A stretch of 64,000 bases of DNA from Streptomyces sp. NBC_00483 (GTDB taxonomy: Bacteria > Actinomycetota > Actinomycetes > Streptomycetales > Streptomycetaceae). This document shows positions 46,304-55,702 of the stretch, in pieces. Location: positions 3,720,001-3,784,000 of the forward strand of contig NZ_CP107880.1 in assembly GCF_036013745.1 (NCBI RefSeq). The letters run 5' to 3'. Position 1 is the stretch's first letter, and each line of letters opens with the position of its first letter. The position numbers and the translations under genes were made by a program. The notes below the pieces were generated by a model, which was not told the origin of the DNA, did no database searches, and saw nothing but the letters and a program-made list of their open reading frames with translations.

Positions 46304-47752
46304 GTGACATACCCGTCGAACGGGAGCGTGGCGCCGCCGGAGCGTCCCGCCGCCGCGCCGTCCATTCCGGGCGTGCCACCGCAGGCGCAGCGGGGCGGTC
46401 CGCCCGGCGCGCCTCCGCCCCGGCGGCGTACCGCCTGGGCGGAGGGCGTGGACCGGCTGAAGGCCGCGGCCACGACCGAGCCCGGCAGGCTGCGCATCAT
46501 CGGCGCCATCCTCGCGCTGCTCGTCGTGGCGTTCGGCGCGACGACGGCCTGGCAGATGACGGACCGCTCGGCGGCCGCGGACGACGTGCTGCACTCCAGC
46601 CAGCCGCTGAGCGCCGACGCCGCCGACATCTACCGCTCGCTCGCCGACGCCAACACGGCGGCGTCCAGCGGCTTCCTGGCGGGGGGCCAGGAACCGGCGG
46701 CTGCGCGCGACCGGTACGAGCGCGACATCAGGAACGCCGCGGACAAGCTGGTGACCGCGGCGACCAGCACCGACCCCGGCACCCGTTCTGCCGGGACGAT
46801 CGCGGAGCTGAACAAGCTGCTGCCGCAGTACAAGGGCCTCATCGAGCGGGCCCGGGCCAACAACCGGCAGGGCTTCCCGCTGGGCGGCGCCTATCTGCGG
46901 TACGCGAACGAGAAGATGCAGACCGAGATGCTCCCGGCCGCCGAGGATCTCTACAAGACGGAGAACCAGCGGCTGCGGAACGACTACGACTCGGCGACGC
47001 CCTACCCGTGGATCGCCATCGTCCTCGGCGTGTTCGCGCTCGCGGGCCTCGCGTGGGCGCAGCGGCGCAACTACCGGCGTACGAACCGGGTGTTCAACCA
47101 GGGGCTCGTCGCCGCCACCGCGGCGGCCACCGTGGTGCTGCTGTGGCTCGTCGTCGGTCACACCGTCGCGCGCAGCGGACTCAGTGCGTCCTATGACCAT
47201 GGCGTACGGTCCTTGAACGTGTTGCACGACGCGAGCATCGCGTCCCTGAAGGCGCGGGGCAGCGAGAACCTGACGCTGGTCAGCCGTGGCGCCGAGACGG
47301 TGTCCGTGAAGGGCGAGACCAAGGACAAGTACGACGTCGACTTCCAGCAGGAGATGACCGCGCTCGCCGGCAAGCTGAACGCCGCGTACGCGCTCGCCGA
47401 CGACGAGGGCGACACCACGGGCCGCGCGCCCGTGACCAAGGCGAACGACAGCATGAAGGAGTGGCGCAAGCGTCACCAGGACGCGCGGGAGCAGGACGAC
47501 TCCGGCAACTACCAGGGCGCGCTCGACAAGATCATCGGTTCGAAGAAGGACAAGCCGACAGGTGAATGCTTCGATCTGGTGGACAAGAATCTGGACACGG
47601 CCCTCGTGCACGAGCAGCGTCAGTTCAGTGACAAGGCGAGCGGCGGTCTCGACGCGATGACCGGACTGCCCGTGGGGGCGGCGGTGTTGGCGGTGCTGGC
47701 CGCGACCGGCGCGGTGTTCGGTATCGGACGCAGGCTTTCGGAGTACCGGTGA
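46304..47752 (+). CDS. glnX: GlnX-like membrane signalling protein
   Basis: The protein has 482 residues from GTG 46304 (ggggagg upstream). Pro-rich cytoplasmic N-terminus, then four transmembrane helices: LRIIGAILALLVVAFGATTA, PWIAIVLGVFALAGLAWAQ, GLVAATAAATVVLLWLVVGH and VGAAVLAVLAATGAVFGIG. Two helical extracytoplasmic domains of four-helix chemoreceptor type lie between them. In mycobacteria GlnX passes the signal from the amino-acid-binding protein GlnH to the kinase PknG. Gene order here is the same. Its stop overlaps a possible upstream start of the next gene. Confidence 0.82.
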   Translation: MTYPSNGSVAPPERPAAAPSIPGVPPQAQRGGPPGAPPPRRRTAWAEGVDRLKAAATTEPGRLRIIGAILALLVVAFGATTAWQMTDRSAAADDVLHSSQPLSADAADIYRSLADANTAASSGFLAGGQEPAAARDRYERDIRNAADKLVTAATSTDPGTRSAGTIAELNKLLPQYKGLIERARANNRQGFPLGGAYLRYANEKMQTEMLPAAEDLYKTENQRLRNDYDSATPYPWIAIVLGVFALAGLAWAQRRNYRRTNRVFNQGLVAATAAATVVLLWLVVGHTVARSGLSASYDHGVRSLNVLHDASIASLKARGSENLTLVSRGAETVSVKGETKDKYDVDFQQEMTALAGKLNAAYALADDEGDTTGRAPVTKANDSMKEWRKRHQDAREQDDSGNYQGALDKIIGSKKDKPTGECFDLVDKNLDTALVHEQRQFSDKASGGLDAMTGLPVGAAVLAVLAATGAVFGIGRRLSEYR

Positions 47753-47766
47753 GAGGGGGTGCGGCG

Positions 47767-48819
47767 ATGAGCGAGCGAAGGAACGGGCGGAAGGTGACTC
47801 TGCGCGGCTGGGGCGGCGTGGCCGCCATGGCGGTGGCCTGCGCCCTGACGGCGGTGTTCGCGCTGCTGCTCCCGCTGACCCAGCAACAGCGCCCCACCGA
47901 CAGCGGCACGACGAGCTACGCGTCCGGTGGCGTCGCCGACGGCCGGCAGGCCAGGGCGGGCGACTGCGACCCCTCGGTGAAGGGCAAGGAGCCGGAGCGC
48001 AGCCTCTCCCCTTCGGGCAGCGAGAGCGGTAGCGCGGTGCAGGCCGTCAAGGACCGCGGCTATCTCTCGGTCGGCGTCGACCAGAACAGCTACCGGTGGG
48101 GCTACCGCGACCCCAACAGCACGGCGAAGACCAGCGAGTTGGAGGGCTTTGACATCGATCTCGCGCACGAGATCGCGGAGAAGATCCTCGGCGACAGGGA
48201 CGCGGTCCGCTTCCGCGCCATCCCCACCAACGAGCGCATCCCGGCGATCCAGCACGGCGACGTCGACATGGTGGTCCGCACGATGACCATCAGCTGCGAC
48301 CGCCTCGAGGACGTCGCGTTCTCCACCGCGTACTTCCAGACCGGCCAGCAGGTGCTCGCCCCGAAGACCTCCGACATCAAGGGGTACGGGGCCTCGCTCG
48401 CGGGCAAGCGGATCTGCGCGGCGACCGGTTCGACGGCCGCGTCGTCGCTGGAGGACGGCAAGAAGAAGCCGGTGGACGAGGGCGGTCTCCCGCAGAGCAC
48501 CGACATCTCCACGACCGTGCCGAACCAGCTGGACTGCCTGGTGCGGCTCCAGCTCGGCGAGGTCGACGCGGTGGTCACCGACGGCGCGCTCGCCGCGAGC
48601 CAGGCCGCGCAGGACCCGACGGTGGAGCTCAAGGGCGAGCCGTACACCGAGGAGTTCTACGGCGTCGCCATGAAGAAGGGCGCGGACGACCTGGTGCGCC
48701 GGGTCAACCAGGTGCTGGTGGACTACCGCAAGTCCGACGGCTGGCAGAAGTCGTACGACCACTGGCTGAAGCCGGCGCTCGGCTCCTCTTCGGGGCCGCC
48801 CGCGCCGAAGTACCAGTAG
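47767..48819 (+). CDS. glnH: GlnH-like glutamate/aspartate-binding protein
   Basis: The protein has 350 residues. N-terminal membrane anchor (VAAMAVACALTAVFALLLPL) without a lipobox, then a periplasmic-binding domain of the SBP_bac_3 family (LSVGVDQNSYRWGYRDP...LEGFDIDLAHEIAEKI, FYGVAMKKGADDLVRRVNQVL). There is no transport permease in the operon, so it is a sensor rather than a transporter part. ATG 47767 has agaggggg upstream; GTG 47749, overlapping the glnX stop, is the alternative. Confidence 0.85.
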   Translation: MSERRNGRKVTLRGWGGVAAMAVACALTAVFALLLPLTQQQRPTDSGTTSYASGGVADGRQARAGDCDPSVKGKEPERSLSPSGSESGSAVQAVKDRGYLSVGVDQNSYRWGYRDPNSTAKTSELEGFDIDLAHEIAEKILGDRDAVRFRAIPTNERIPAIQHGDVDMVVRTMTISCDRLEDVAFSTAYFQTGQQVLAPKTSDIKGYGASLAGKRICAATGSTAASSLEDGKKKPVDEGGLPQSTDISTTVPNQLDCLVRLQLGEVDAVVTDGALAASQAAQDPTVELKGEPYTEEFYGVAMKKGADDLVRRVNQVLVDYRKSDGWQKSYDHWLKPALGSSSGPPAPKYQ

Positions 48820-48888
48820 GAGCCGGCAGGACAAGCAAAGCGGTGCGGCAGGGACTTGACGAGGACTCGGGAAAGCGAGAGGTGATCG

Positions 48889-50196
48889 ATGGGCGTCGGG
48901 GGACCCGCTGGTCCAGTGATGGACCGGGACGAGGTGGACCGTGCCCTGGCCCGGCTCGGCGCGGAGCACGAAGCGATCGAGACGTCCCTGCTCGCCCTGC
49001 AGGACCACGCGGGGCGCAGACTCCTGGAGGGCGCCCGGCTGACCGGGACGACCCAGGAGCGCTGGGCCTCGGCCGACCAGGAGATCACGCTGCTGTGGGC
49101 GTACTTCGACGCGTACGCGGACGCGTTGCGCACGGCGCGGGAGATCCGCTCGCGGCGCCGGCTGCCCAGCCGCGGCGACCTGTCGGAGCTGACGGAGCTG
49201 CTGCGCGGCGAGTCCGTCACCATCGCGCCGGGCCCCGGCGCGGGCGGCACCTCGCCCTCGATCACCGGTCCCGCGAAGCTGTCCGAGCAGTTCACGCTCG
49301 CGGCGCTCGTCGACCGGATGAACACGCTGTACGCCTCGTCCCTCGACATGGTGGTGGCCGCCGACGCGGTGTGGTCGGCGCTGCCCGCCCGTATCGACAT
49401 GCTCGCCGCCGAGCTGGCCCGCACCCGGCAGCTCGCGCACTCCGTAGGAGTGCGCCCCGGTGAGCATCCGGCGGGCGACGACCTGGAGCGGATCACCGGC
49501 TCGCTGACCCGGATGCGCGAGGAAGTGGTCTCGGACCCGCTCACGTACTGGCAGAAGGCGGCGGGGAGTTCGGCGCCCGGCGGCGGCCGCCCCGACACCA
49601 CTGCGTACGACCGGGAGGCCCGCGCCCTGGAGGACGTGCGCCGGGAGATCGAGGCCGTGCTCGGCGTGCGGCAGGACGCGGAGGTGCGGCTCGGCCGGCT
49701 GCGGGACGTGCTGTCGCGCGCGGACCGCACGCTCGCCGAGGCGAGGTCGGCTCGCGGCGAGGTGCTCGCGAAGATAGCCGGGTCGGAGGTGCCCGCGGTG
49801 TCGGGTCCGCCGACGGTGTTGCAGGAGCAGTTGGCGACGGCGGCCGAGTACCGCAGGCACGGCCAGTGGAACCGGCTCTCGCCGCTCCTGGAGTCGCTCG
49901 AGTCGAAGGCGGAGGACGAACTGCTGCGCGCGCGTGAGTCGTTGACGGCGGTGACGGCCCCGCTGGCGATCCGCGCGGAGCTGCGCGGGCGCCTCGACGC
50001 GTACAAGGCGAAGGTGGCCAGGCTCGGTTTCGCCGAGGATCCGTTCCTGGTGGAGCGGTACGACGCGGCGCGCCGCATGCTGTGGAGCGCGCCCTGCAAT
50101 CTGCGCGCCGCGGAGGCGGCGGTGCTGCGGTATCAACGGGCGGCGGCGGACACGCTGTCCGCGCCCGCCGACAGAACGGCCAGGGGGGAGTCGTGA
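48889..50196 (+). CDS. Coiled-coil protein of the PknG operon, unknown function
   Basis: The protein has 435 residues, almost all helical, with long heptad-rich stretches (LERITGSLTRMREEVV, YDREARALEDVRREIEAVLG, LLESLESKAEDELLRARESLTAV). It has no membrane helix and no recognised domain. Its stop overlaps the kinase start (GTGA, 50193), so the two are made together and may bind each other. A scaffold linking the membrane sensor to the kinase is a reasonable guess, not shown by the sequence. Confidence 0.75.
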   Translation: MGVGGPAGPVMDRDEVDRALARLGAEHEAIETSLLALQDHAGRRLLEGARLTGTTQERWASADQEITLLWAYFDAYADALRTAREIRSRRRLPSRGDLSELTELLRGESVTIAPGPGAGGTSPSITGPAKLSEQFTLAALVDRMNTLYASSLDMVVAADAVWSALPARIDMLAAELARTRQLAHSVGVRPGEHPAGDDLERITGSLTRMREEVVSDPLTYWQKAAGSSAPGGGRPDTTAYDREARALEDVRREIEAVLGVRQDAEVRLGRLRDVLSRADRTLAEARSARGEVLAKIAGSEVPAVSGPPTVLQEQLATAAEYRRHGQWNRLSPLLESLESKAEDELLRARESLTAVTAPLAIRAELRGRLDAYKAKVARLGFAEDPFLVERYDAARRMLWSAPCNLRAAEAAVLRYQRAAADTLSAPADRTARGES

Positions 50197-52901
50197 GCGT
50201 GGCGCCACAGAAGTGCGGCAGAGCGGGTTGCACGGGCTCGTACGAAGACATGGGCGGCGAGCTGTACTGCAACACGTGCGGCCTGAAACCGCAGACGGCC
50301 GGTGGCACCTACGGGGGCAGCGCCCCCACCCACCGCCCTGCCGCCCGCCCACAGCCCGCGCCCGTGGCCGCGGCGTCCTCCTGCCAGCGGCCCGGCTGTA
50401 CCGGTTCCTACGAGGACATGGGCGGCGGCGAGCTGTACTGCGACATGTGCGGGCTCGCCCCGGTCGTGTCGCCGAGCGGCATGGTGGCCTCGCAGCCGAC
50501 CGGGATCGCCGGTGGCGGGCATCGCGGCTCGCAGAACTCCGGCTCCAGTTCGCGGGCCTCGGCCAGGACATCGGCGCGCTCCTCGCAGTCCCGCAGGTCG
50601 GTCTCCGGCCGGCTCTCCCGCTCCCTTTCGGGGAGTTCGACGTCGCGCTCGGTGTCGGTGCGCAGCTCCGGGGCGGGCGCGAGCGGTTCGGGCCGGGCGC
50701 GGCTCGGCGTCGGCCTGGTCAATGTGCCGGACGTGCCGCGGCCCGATCCGCGCGCGATGGTGCAGGAGCACCCCGAAGTGCCCGAGCGGAAGCGATTCTG
50801 TTCGAGGTCCGACTGCGGTGCCCCGGTGGGCCGTTCGCGGGGCGAGCGGCCGGGCCGTACGGAAGGGTTCTGCACCAAGTGCGGCCACCCGTACTCCTTC
50901 GTCCCGAAGCTCGCCACGGGCGACGTCGTGCACGGCCAGTACGAGGTCGTGGGCTGCCTGGCGCACGGCGGCCTCGGCTGGGTCTATCTCGCCGTCGACC
51001 GCGCCGTGTCGGACCGCTGGGTGGTCCTCAAGGGCCTGCTCGACACGGGCGACCAGGACGCGATGGCCGCCGCGATCTCGGAGCGCCGCTTCCTCGCGGA
51101 GATCGAGCACTCCAACATCGTCCGCATCTACAACTTCGTCGAGCACCTCGACCAGCGCACCGGCTCCCTGGACGGATACATCGTCATGGAGTACGTGGGC
51201 GGCAAGTCCCTCAAGGAGATCGCCAACGAGCGGCGCACGCCCGAGGGCAGGCGCGACCCGCTGCCGGTGGAGCAGGCGTGCGCGTACGGCATCGAGGCCC
51301 TGGAGGCGCTCGGTCATCTGCACAGCCGCAATCTCCTCTACTGCGACTTCAAGGTCGACAACGCGATCCAGACCGAGGACCAGCTCAAGCTCATCGACAT
51401 GGGCGCGGTCCGCAGGATGGACGACGACGAGAGCGCGATCTACGGGACCGTCGGCTTCCAGGCGCCCGAGGTCGCCGAGGTGGGGCCCTCCATCGCCTCG
51501 GACCTGTACACCGTGGCCCGGACGCTCGCCCTGCTCACCTTCGACTTCCAGGGCTACACGAACGTGTTCGTGGACTCCCTGCCCGACCCCGACAACATCG
51601 AGGTCTTCCGCACGTACGAGTCGTTCTACCGGTTCCTCGTGCGCGCCACCGACCCGGACCCGGCCCGCCGCTTCGCCTCCGCGCAGGAGATGGCCGAGCA
51701 GCTGACGGGCGTCCTGCGCGAGGTCGTCGCGCTCCAGACGAACCGGCCGCGGCCCGCCCTGTCCACGCTGTTCGGGCCCGAGGTGAAGGTCACGGACACG
51801 GAGCTGTTCGGCCTGCTCGAAGGCGAGGTGTCGCCGCTCGGCGCGCGGGAGACCCCCGTACGCGTACGGAACGGCCGGCGCCCGGGAAAGGCTGCGGCCG
51901 AACTGCCCCCGCCGCCCGCCGCGCCCGCCCTGCCGCCGTCGTCCACCGAGATCGTCAAGCCGCTTCAGGCGCAGGGCACCGCGCTCGCGCTCCCGGTGCC
52001 GCGCGTCGATCCGGGCGATCCGAACGCCGGGTTCCTCGCGGGCCTGATGGCCTCGGCCCCCGCCGAGCTGATCGCGGCCCTGCACGCGGCGCCCGCCGAC
52101 TCCCTCGAACTGCGCCTGCGCGAACTGCGGGCGCGCCTCGAAATGGGCGAAGTCGACTCGGCGGCACGCGGCTTGGCGGCGCTGGAGACCGACCATCCCG
52201 ACGACTGGCGGGTGGTCTGGTACCGGGGCGTCGCGGCGCTCGCGACCGGTGACCACACGAACGCGGCGCTGTCCTTCGACGCCATATACGACGCGTTCCC
52301 CGGCGAGCCCGCGCCGAAGCTGGCGCTCGGCGTCTGCGCGGAGGTGCTGGGCCAGCTCGACAACGCGGCGGAGTACTACCGCCTGGTGTGGTCGACCGAC
52401 CCGAGCTACGTCAGCGCGGCGTTCGGCCTCGCGCGCGTGCAGCTCGCCGCCGGTGACCGGGGCGGCGCGGTGCGCACCCTGGAGTCGGTGCCCGAGTCGT
52501 CGATCCACTACACGGCGGCGCGGGTCGCCGCGGTGCGCTCGCGGCTGCGGGGGCGGACGGCACAGGGGGCGAACGGGGACCCGTTGCTGCACGACCTGAC
52601 GGCCGCCGCGGGACAGGTCGAGGCGCTCGACTCGTTCGGCCTCGACGTGGTGCGCCGCGAGCAGTTGTCCACCGAGGTGCTCGGCACGGCTCTGGACTGG
52701 GTACTCTCCGGTAGGCAGGGTTCCGGTCCGCCGCAGGATCCCGTGCGCACGGTGGTGCTCGGCAGCGATCTGGACGAGCGCGGCCTCCGCCTCGGTCTTG
52801 AACGCTCGTACCGAACTCTGGCCAGGCTCGCTCAGCGCGGCGAGGAGAGGATCGAACTGGTGGAGCGGGCCAACCGCTACCGCCCCCGGACGTGGGTGTG
52901 A
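50193..52901 (+). CDS. pknG: PknG-like serine/threonine protein kinase with zinc ribbons and TPR
   Basis: The protein has 902 residues. Three zinc ribbons at about 8-30, 64-87 and 203-231; the first two share CTGSYEDMGG...LYC. Kinase domain about 246-520: glycine loop LAHGGLGWVYLA, K280 (VVLKG), catalytic loop YCDFKVDN with D385, and D402 in IDMGAV. There is no Arg before D385 (non-RD), as in mycobacterial PknG. The C-terminal 240 residues are TPR-like. There is no membrane helix. Mycobacterial PknG phosphorylates the FHA protein GarA to control glutamate metabolism; an FHA protein is encoded at the end of this operon. Confidence 0.9.
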   Translation: MSVAPQKCGRAGCTGSYEDMGGELYCNTCGLKPQTAGGTYGGSAPTHRPAARPQPAPVAAASSCQRPGCTGSYEDMGGGELYCDMCGLAPVVSPSGMVASQPTGIAGGGHRGSQNSGSSSRASARTSARSSQSRRSVSGRLSRSLSGSSTSRSVSVRSSGAGASGSGRARLGVGLVNVPDVPRPDPRAMVQEHPEVPERKRFCSRSDCGAPVGRSRGERPGRTEGFCTKCGHPYSFVPKLATGDVVHGQYEVVGCLAHGGLGWVYLAVDRAVSDRWVVLKGLLDTGDQDAMAAAISERRFLAEIEHSNIVRIYNFVEHLDQRTGSLDGYIVMEYVGGKSLKEIANERRTPEGRRDPLPVEQACAYGIEALEALGHLHSRNLLYCDFKVDNAIQTEDQLKLIDMGAVRRMDDDESAIYGTVGFQAPEVAEVGPSIASDLYTVARTLALLTFDFQGYTNVFVDSLPDPDNIEVFRTYESFYRFLVRATDPDPARRFASAQEMAEQLTGVLREVVALQTNRPRPALSTLFGPEVKVTDTELFGLLEGEVSPLGARETPVRVRNGRRPGKAAAELPPPPAAPALPPSSTEIVKPLQAQGTALALPVPRVDPGDPNAGFLAGLMASAPAELIAALHAAPADSLELRLRELRARLEMGEVDSAARGLAALETDHPDDWRVVWYRGVAALATGDHTNAALSFDAIYDAFPGEPAPKLALGVCAEVLGQLDNAAEYYRLVWSTDPSYVSAAFGLARVQLAAGDRGGAVRTLESVPESSIHYTAARVAAVRSRLRGRTAQGANGDPLLHDLTAAAGQVEALDSFGLDVVRREQLSTEVLGTALDWVLSGRQGSGPPQDPVRTVVLGSDLDERGLRLGLERSYRTLARLAQRGEERIELVERANRYRPRTWV

Positions 52902-52903
52902 GG

Positions 52904-54250
52904 ATGTCGCAGACGCACAAGGCGGCCGCAATGTCAGTGTGTCCCAGCTGCGAGGAGCCTCTGGAGGAGGCCGATCGCTTCTGCGGGGCATGCGGATACG
53001 ACCTTTCCTCGACCGGGCGTCCGCCGCGGTCGGGCGCGCAGGACGCCGGGCGCGATGCCGCCGAAGAGCCCGCTGCCGCCTCCGTCGAGGAGCCCGCTTC
53101 CGTCGAGGAGCCGGCCTCCGTCGAGTGGCCTGCCGCCCCCGACCTGGACAGTTCGGACCTGCCCGCCCCGGTGCACCTGCCGACCGATCTGCGGGGCACT
53201 GACTCGGGCGGCTCCGAACTGCCCGCCGCCGTACGCATCGACGGTCCGCCGTCCGAGGAGGAGTTCAGGATCGCCGCACCCGACCCGCGCACCGCGACGC
53301 CCGAGGAGCTCGGCGCCGCCACACCGCCGGCCGGCACCAAGCTGTGCGTGGCCTGCCGCGCCGGGCACGTCGACCCGGACGGCTACTGCGAGAACTGCGG
53401 GCACGCCCAGCCGCGCGAACGCGACCACATGGAGCAGGAGTTGGGCGCGGTCGCCGCGGTCAGCGACCGCGGCCTGCGCCACCACCGCAACGAGGACTCC
53501 TTCGTGATCTCCTCGGCCGCGCTGCCCGACGGCTCCGCGGCCGTCCTCGCCGTGGTCTGCGACGGGGTGTCCTCGGCGACCCGGCCCGACGACGCGTCGC
53601 TCGCCGCGTCCCGCGCCGCCACCGAGGCCCTGCACGAGGCGCTGCCGCGCGGCACCCACCCGCAGCAGGCCATGCACGAGGCGATCGTCGTGGCCGCCGA
53701 GGCGGTCAACGCCCTTGCGGACGAGCCCGAGACGGCCCGCGAGCACAAGCCGCACCAGAACGCGCCGGCGTGCACCTTCGTCGCCTCGGTCGTCACCAAG
53801 GAGCTGCTCATCGTCGGCTGGATCGGCGACTCGCGCGCCTACTGGGTGCCCGACGACCGCGAGGCACCGGCGGCCCGGCTCACCGAGGACGACTCGTGGG
53901 CCGCGCAGATGGTCGCGGCGGGCCTGATGAGCGAGGCGGAGGCGTACGCGGACGAGCGGGCGCACGCCATCACGGGCTGGCTCGGCGCGGACGCGTACGA
54001 ACTGGAGCCGCACACCGCGTCGTTCAAGCCGGACCGCCCCGGAGTGGTCGTGGTCTGCACCGACGGGTTGTGGAACTACGCGGAGTCCGTCGACGAGATG
54101 GCCCGCGTGCTGCCCACGGACGCCGCCAGCAATCCGCTGCACAGCGCCCAGGTCCTGGTCGGCCACGCCCTCGACGGCGGGGGCCACGACAACGTAACAG
54201 TGGCGGTGCTGCCGTTCCCTGTGCCGCAGTCGGGGGCAGGATCGGCGTAG
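52904..54250 (+). CDS. PP2C-family protein phosphatase with two zinc ribbons
   Basis: The protein has 448 residues from ATG 52904 (GTG 52898, overlapping the kinase stop, and ATG 52931 are alternatives). Zinc ribbons CPSCEEPLEEADRFCGACG and CVACRAGHVDPDGYCENCG flank an acidic Pro/Glu-rich linker. The C-terminal PP2C domain keeps the metal-binding acids: RHHRNEDSF, VVCDGVSS, GWIGDSRAYW, VVVCTDGLWNY and GHDNVTVAV. It probably reverses phosphorylation by the adjacent kinase. Confidence 0.92.
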   Translation: MSQTHKAAAMSVCPSCEEPLEEADRFCGACGYDLSSTGRPPRSGAQDAGRDAAEEPAAASVEEPASVEEPASVEWPAAPDLDSSDLPAPVHLPTDLRGTDSGGSELPAAVRIDGPPSEEEFRIAAPDPRTATPEELGAATPPAGTKLCVACRAGHVDPDGYCENCGHAQPRERDHMEQELGAVAAVSDRGLRHHRNEDSFVISSAALPDGSAAVLAVVCDGVSSATRPDDASLAASRAATEALHEALPRGTHPQQAMHEAIVVAAEAVNALADEPETAREHKPHQNAPACTFVASVVTKELLIVGWIGDSRAYWVPDDREAPAARLTEDDSWAAQMVAAGLMSEAEAYADERAHAITGWLGADAYELEPHTASFKPDRPGVVVVCTDGLWNYAESVDEMARVLPTDAASNPLHSAQVLVGHALDGGGHDNVTVAVLPFPVPQSGAGSA

Positions 54251-54297
54251 CGCGGGAAAGCCGCACAAATGGTCTTGTTCAGGGGGGACATGTCGCC

Positions 54298-55644
54298 ATG
54301 GCAAATTTCTCGAAATCGCACGTTCCGCAGTTCGCCGTAGAGGTCTACCAGAACGAATATCTGCCGGAGGGCGGCCGTGACGTCAACGCGATCGTCACGG
54401 TGACCTCCACCGGGGGCGGCACGGTGGGCGGCGCGGTCAGCGCCCCTCATCTGTTCAGCGTCCCGGGAGAGGGCACCGACGCCGCGGTCGCGCTGATGGT
54501 GGACTGCTCCGGCTCGATGGACTATCCGCCCACCAAGATGCGCGGCGCCCGCGAGGCCTCGGCCGCCGCGATCGACGCGCTGCGCGACGGCGTGCACTTC
54601 GCGGTGATCGCCGGCACCCATGTGGCCAAGGAGATCTACCCGGGCGAGGGCCGCCTCGCCGTCGCGGACCGGACCACCCGCGGGCAGGCCAAGCAGGCGC
54701 TGCGCAAGCTCTCCGCGGGCGGCGGCACCGCGATCGGCACCTGGCTTCAACTGGCCGACCGGCTCCTGGCCTCGGCGGACGTGCCGATCAGGCACGGCAT
54801 CCTGCTCACCGACGGGCGCAACGAGCACGAGTCGCCGGAGGATCTGCGCGCGGCGCTGGACGCGGGCGCGGGCCGCTTCACCTGTGACGCCCGTGGCGTC
54901 GGCACGGACTGGGAGGTGAAGGAGGTCACAGGAATCGCCTCCGCCCTCCTCGGCACCGCGGACATCGTTGCCGATCCGGCCCATCTCGCCGAGGACTTCA
55001 CGCAGATGATGGAGACGGCGATGGGCAAGGAGGTCGCGGACGTCGCCCTGCGTCTGTGGACCCCGGTCGGCACCGAGATCAAGTTCGTGAAGCAAGTAGC
55101 GCCCACCGTCGAGGAGTTGACGGAGCGCCGCACCGAGGCGGGCCCACGGGCCGGCGACTACCCCACCGGCTCTTGGGGCGACGAGTCCCGCGACTACCAC
55201 GTGTGCGTGCAGGTCCCGGACGCCGATCTCGGCCAGGAGATGCTCGCCGCCCGCGTCTCCCTGGTGATCCCGCAGCCGGACGGCTCGGCGCAGACCCTGT
55301 CGCAAGGCCTCGTCCGTGCGGTGTGGACGGACGACATGGCAGCCTCTACGTCGATCAACCCGCAGGTTGCCCACTACACGGGCCAGGCCGAACTGGCCGA
55401 CGTCATCCAACAGGGACTTGACGCCCGAAAGTCGGGCGATATGGACGGGGCGACCGCGAAGCTGGGCCGTGCGGTGCAGCTCGCGGCCCTCTCGGGGAAC
55501 GCGGATACGGCCAAGCTGCTTTCGAAGGTGGTGGACGTGGTGGACGCCGCGGAAGGTACTGTTCGATTGAAAGCGAAGGTCGCGGAGGCCGACGAGATGA
55601 CTCTCGAGACCCGGTCGACCAAGACGGTTCGCGTCAAGAAATAG
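54298..55644 (+). CDS. VWA-domain protein
   Basis: The protein has 448 residues. A complete MIDAS metal site begins at D69-C-S-G-S73, with TAIGTWLQLADRLL and LLTDGRNEH as further metal-binding loops. The C-terminal half is beta-rich plus a helical tail (VAHYTGQAELADVIQQGLDARKSGDMDGATAKLG). There is no secretion signal, so it acts in the cytoplasm, probably as an adaptor or substrate of the kinase/phosphatase pair, as in TerY-type systems. ATG 54298 follows agggggga; an overlapping out-of-frame ATG at 54290 was dismissed. Confidence 0.92.
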   Translation: MANFSKSHVPQFAVEVYQNEYLPEGGRDVNAIVTVTSTGGGTVGGAVSAPHLFSVPGEGTDAAVALMVDCSGSMDYPPTKMRGAREASAAAIDALRDGVHFAVIAGTHVAKEIYPGEGRLAVADRTTRGQAKQALRKLSAGGGTAIGTWLQLADRLLASADVPIRHGILLTDGRNEHESPEDLRAALDAGAGRFTCDARGVGTDWEVKEVTGIASALLGTADIVADPAHLAEDFTQMMETAMGKEVADVALRLWTPVGTEIKFVKQVAPTVEELTERRTEAGPRAGDYPTGSWGDESRDYHVCVQVPDADLGQEMLAARVSLVIPQPDGSAQTLSQGLVRAVWTDDMAASTSINPQVAHYTGQAELADVIQQGLDARKSGDMDGATAKLGRAVQLAALSGNADTAKLLSKVVDVVDAAEGTVRLKAKVAEADEMTLETRSTKTVRVKK

Positions 55645-55702
55645 CCACCCACGCACTACGGCAAGCCCTGCTTGCACTTGAAGGAGAGGGGGAAGCGCCG
55701 AC

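Noticed and set aside
48889..50196. Coiled-coil protein as a chemoreceptor or SMC-like ATPase
   Set aside because: It has no membrane helix, no Walker motifs and no HAMP or signalling-domain pattern.
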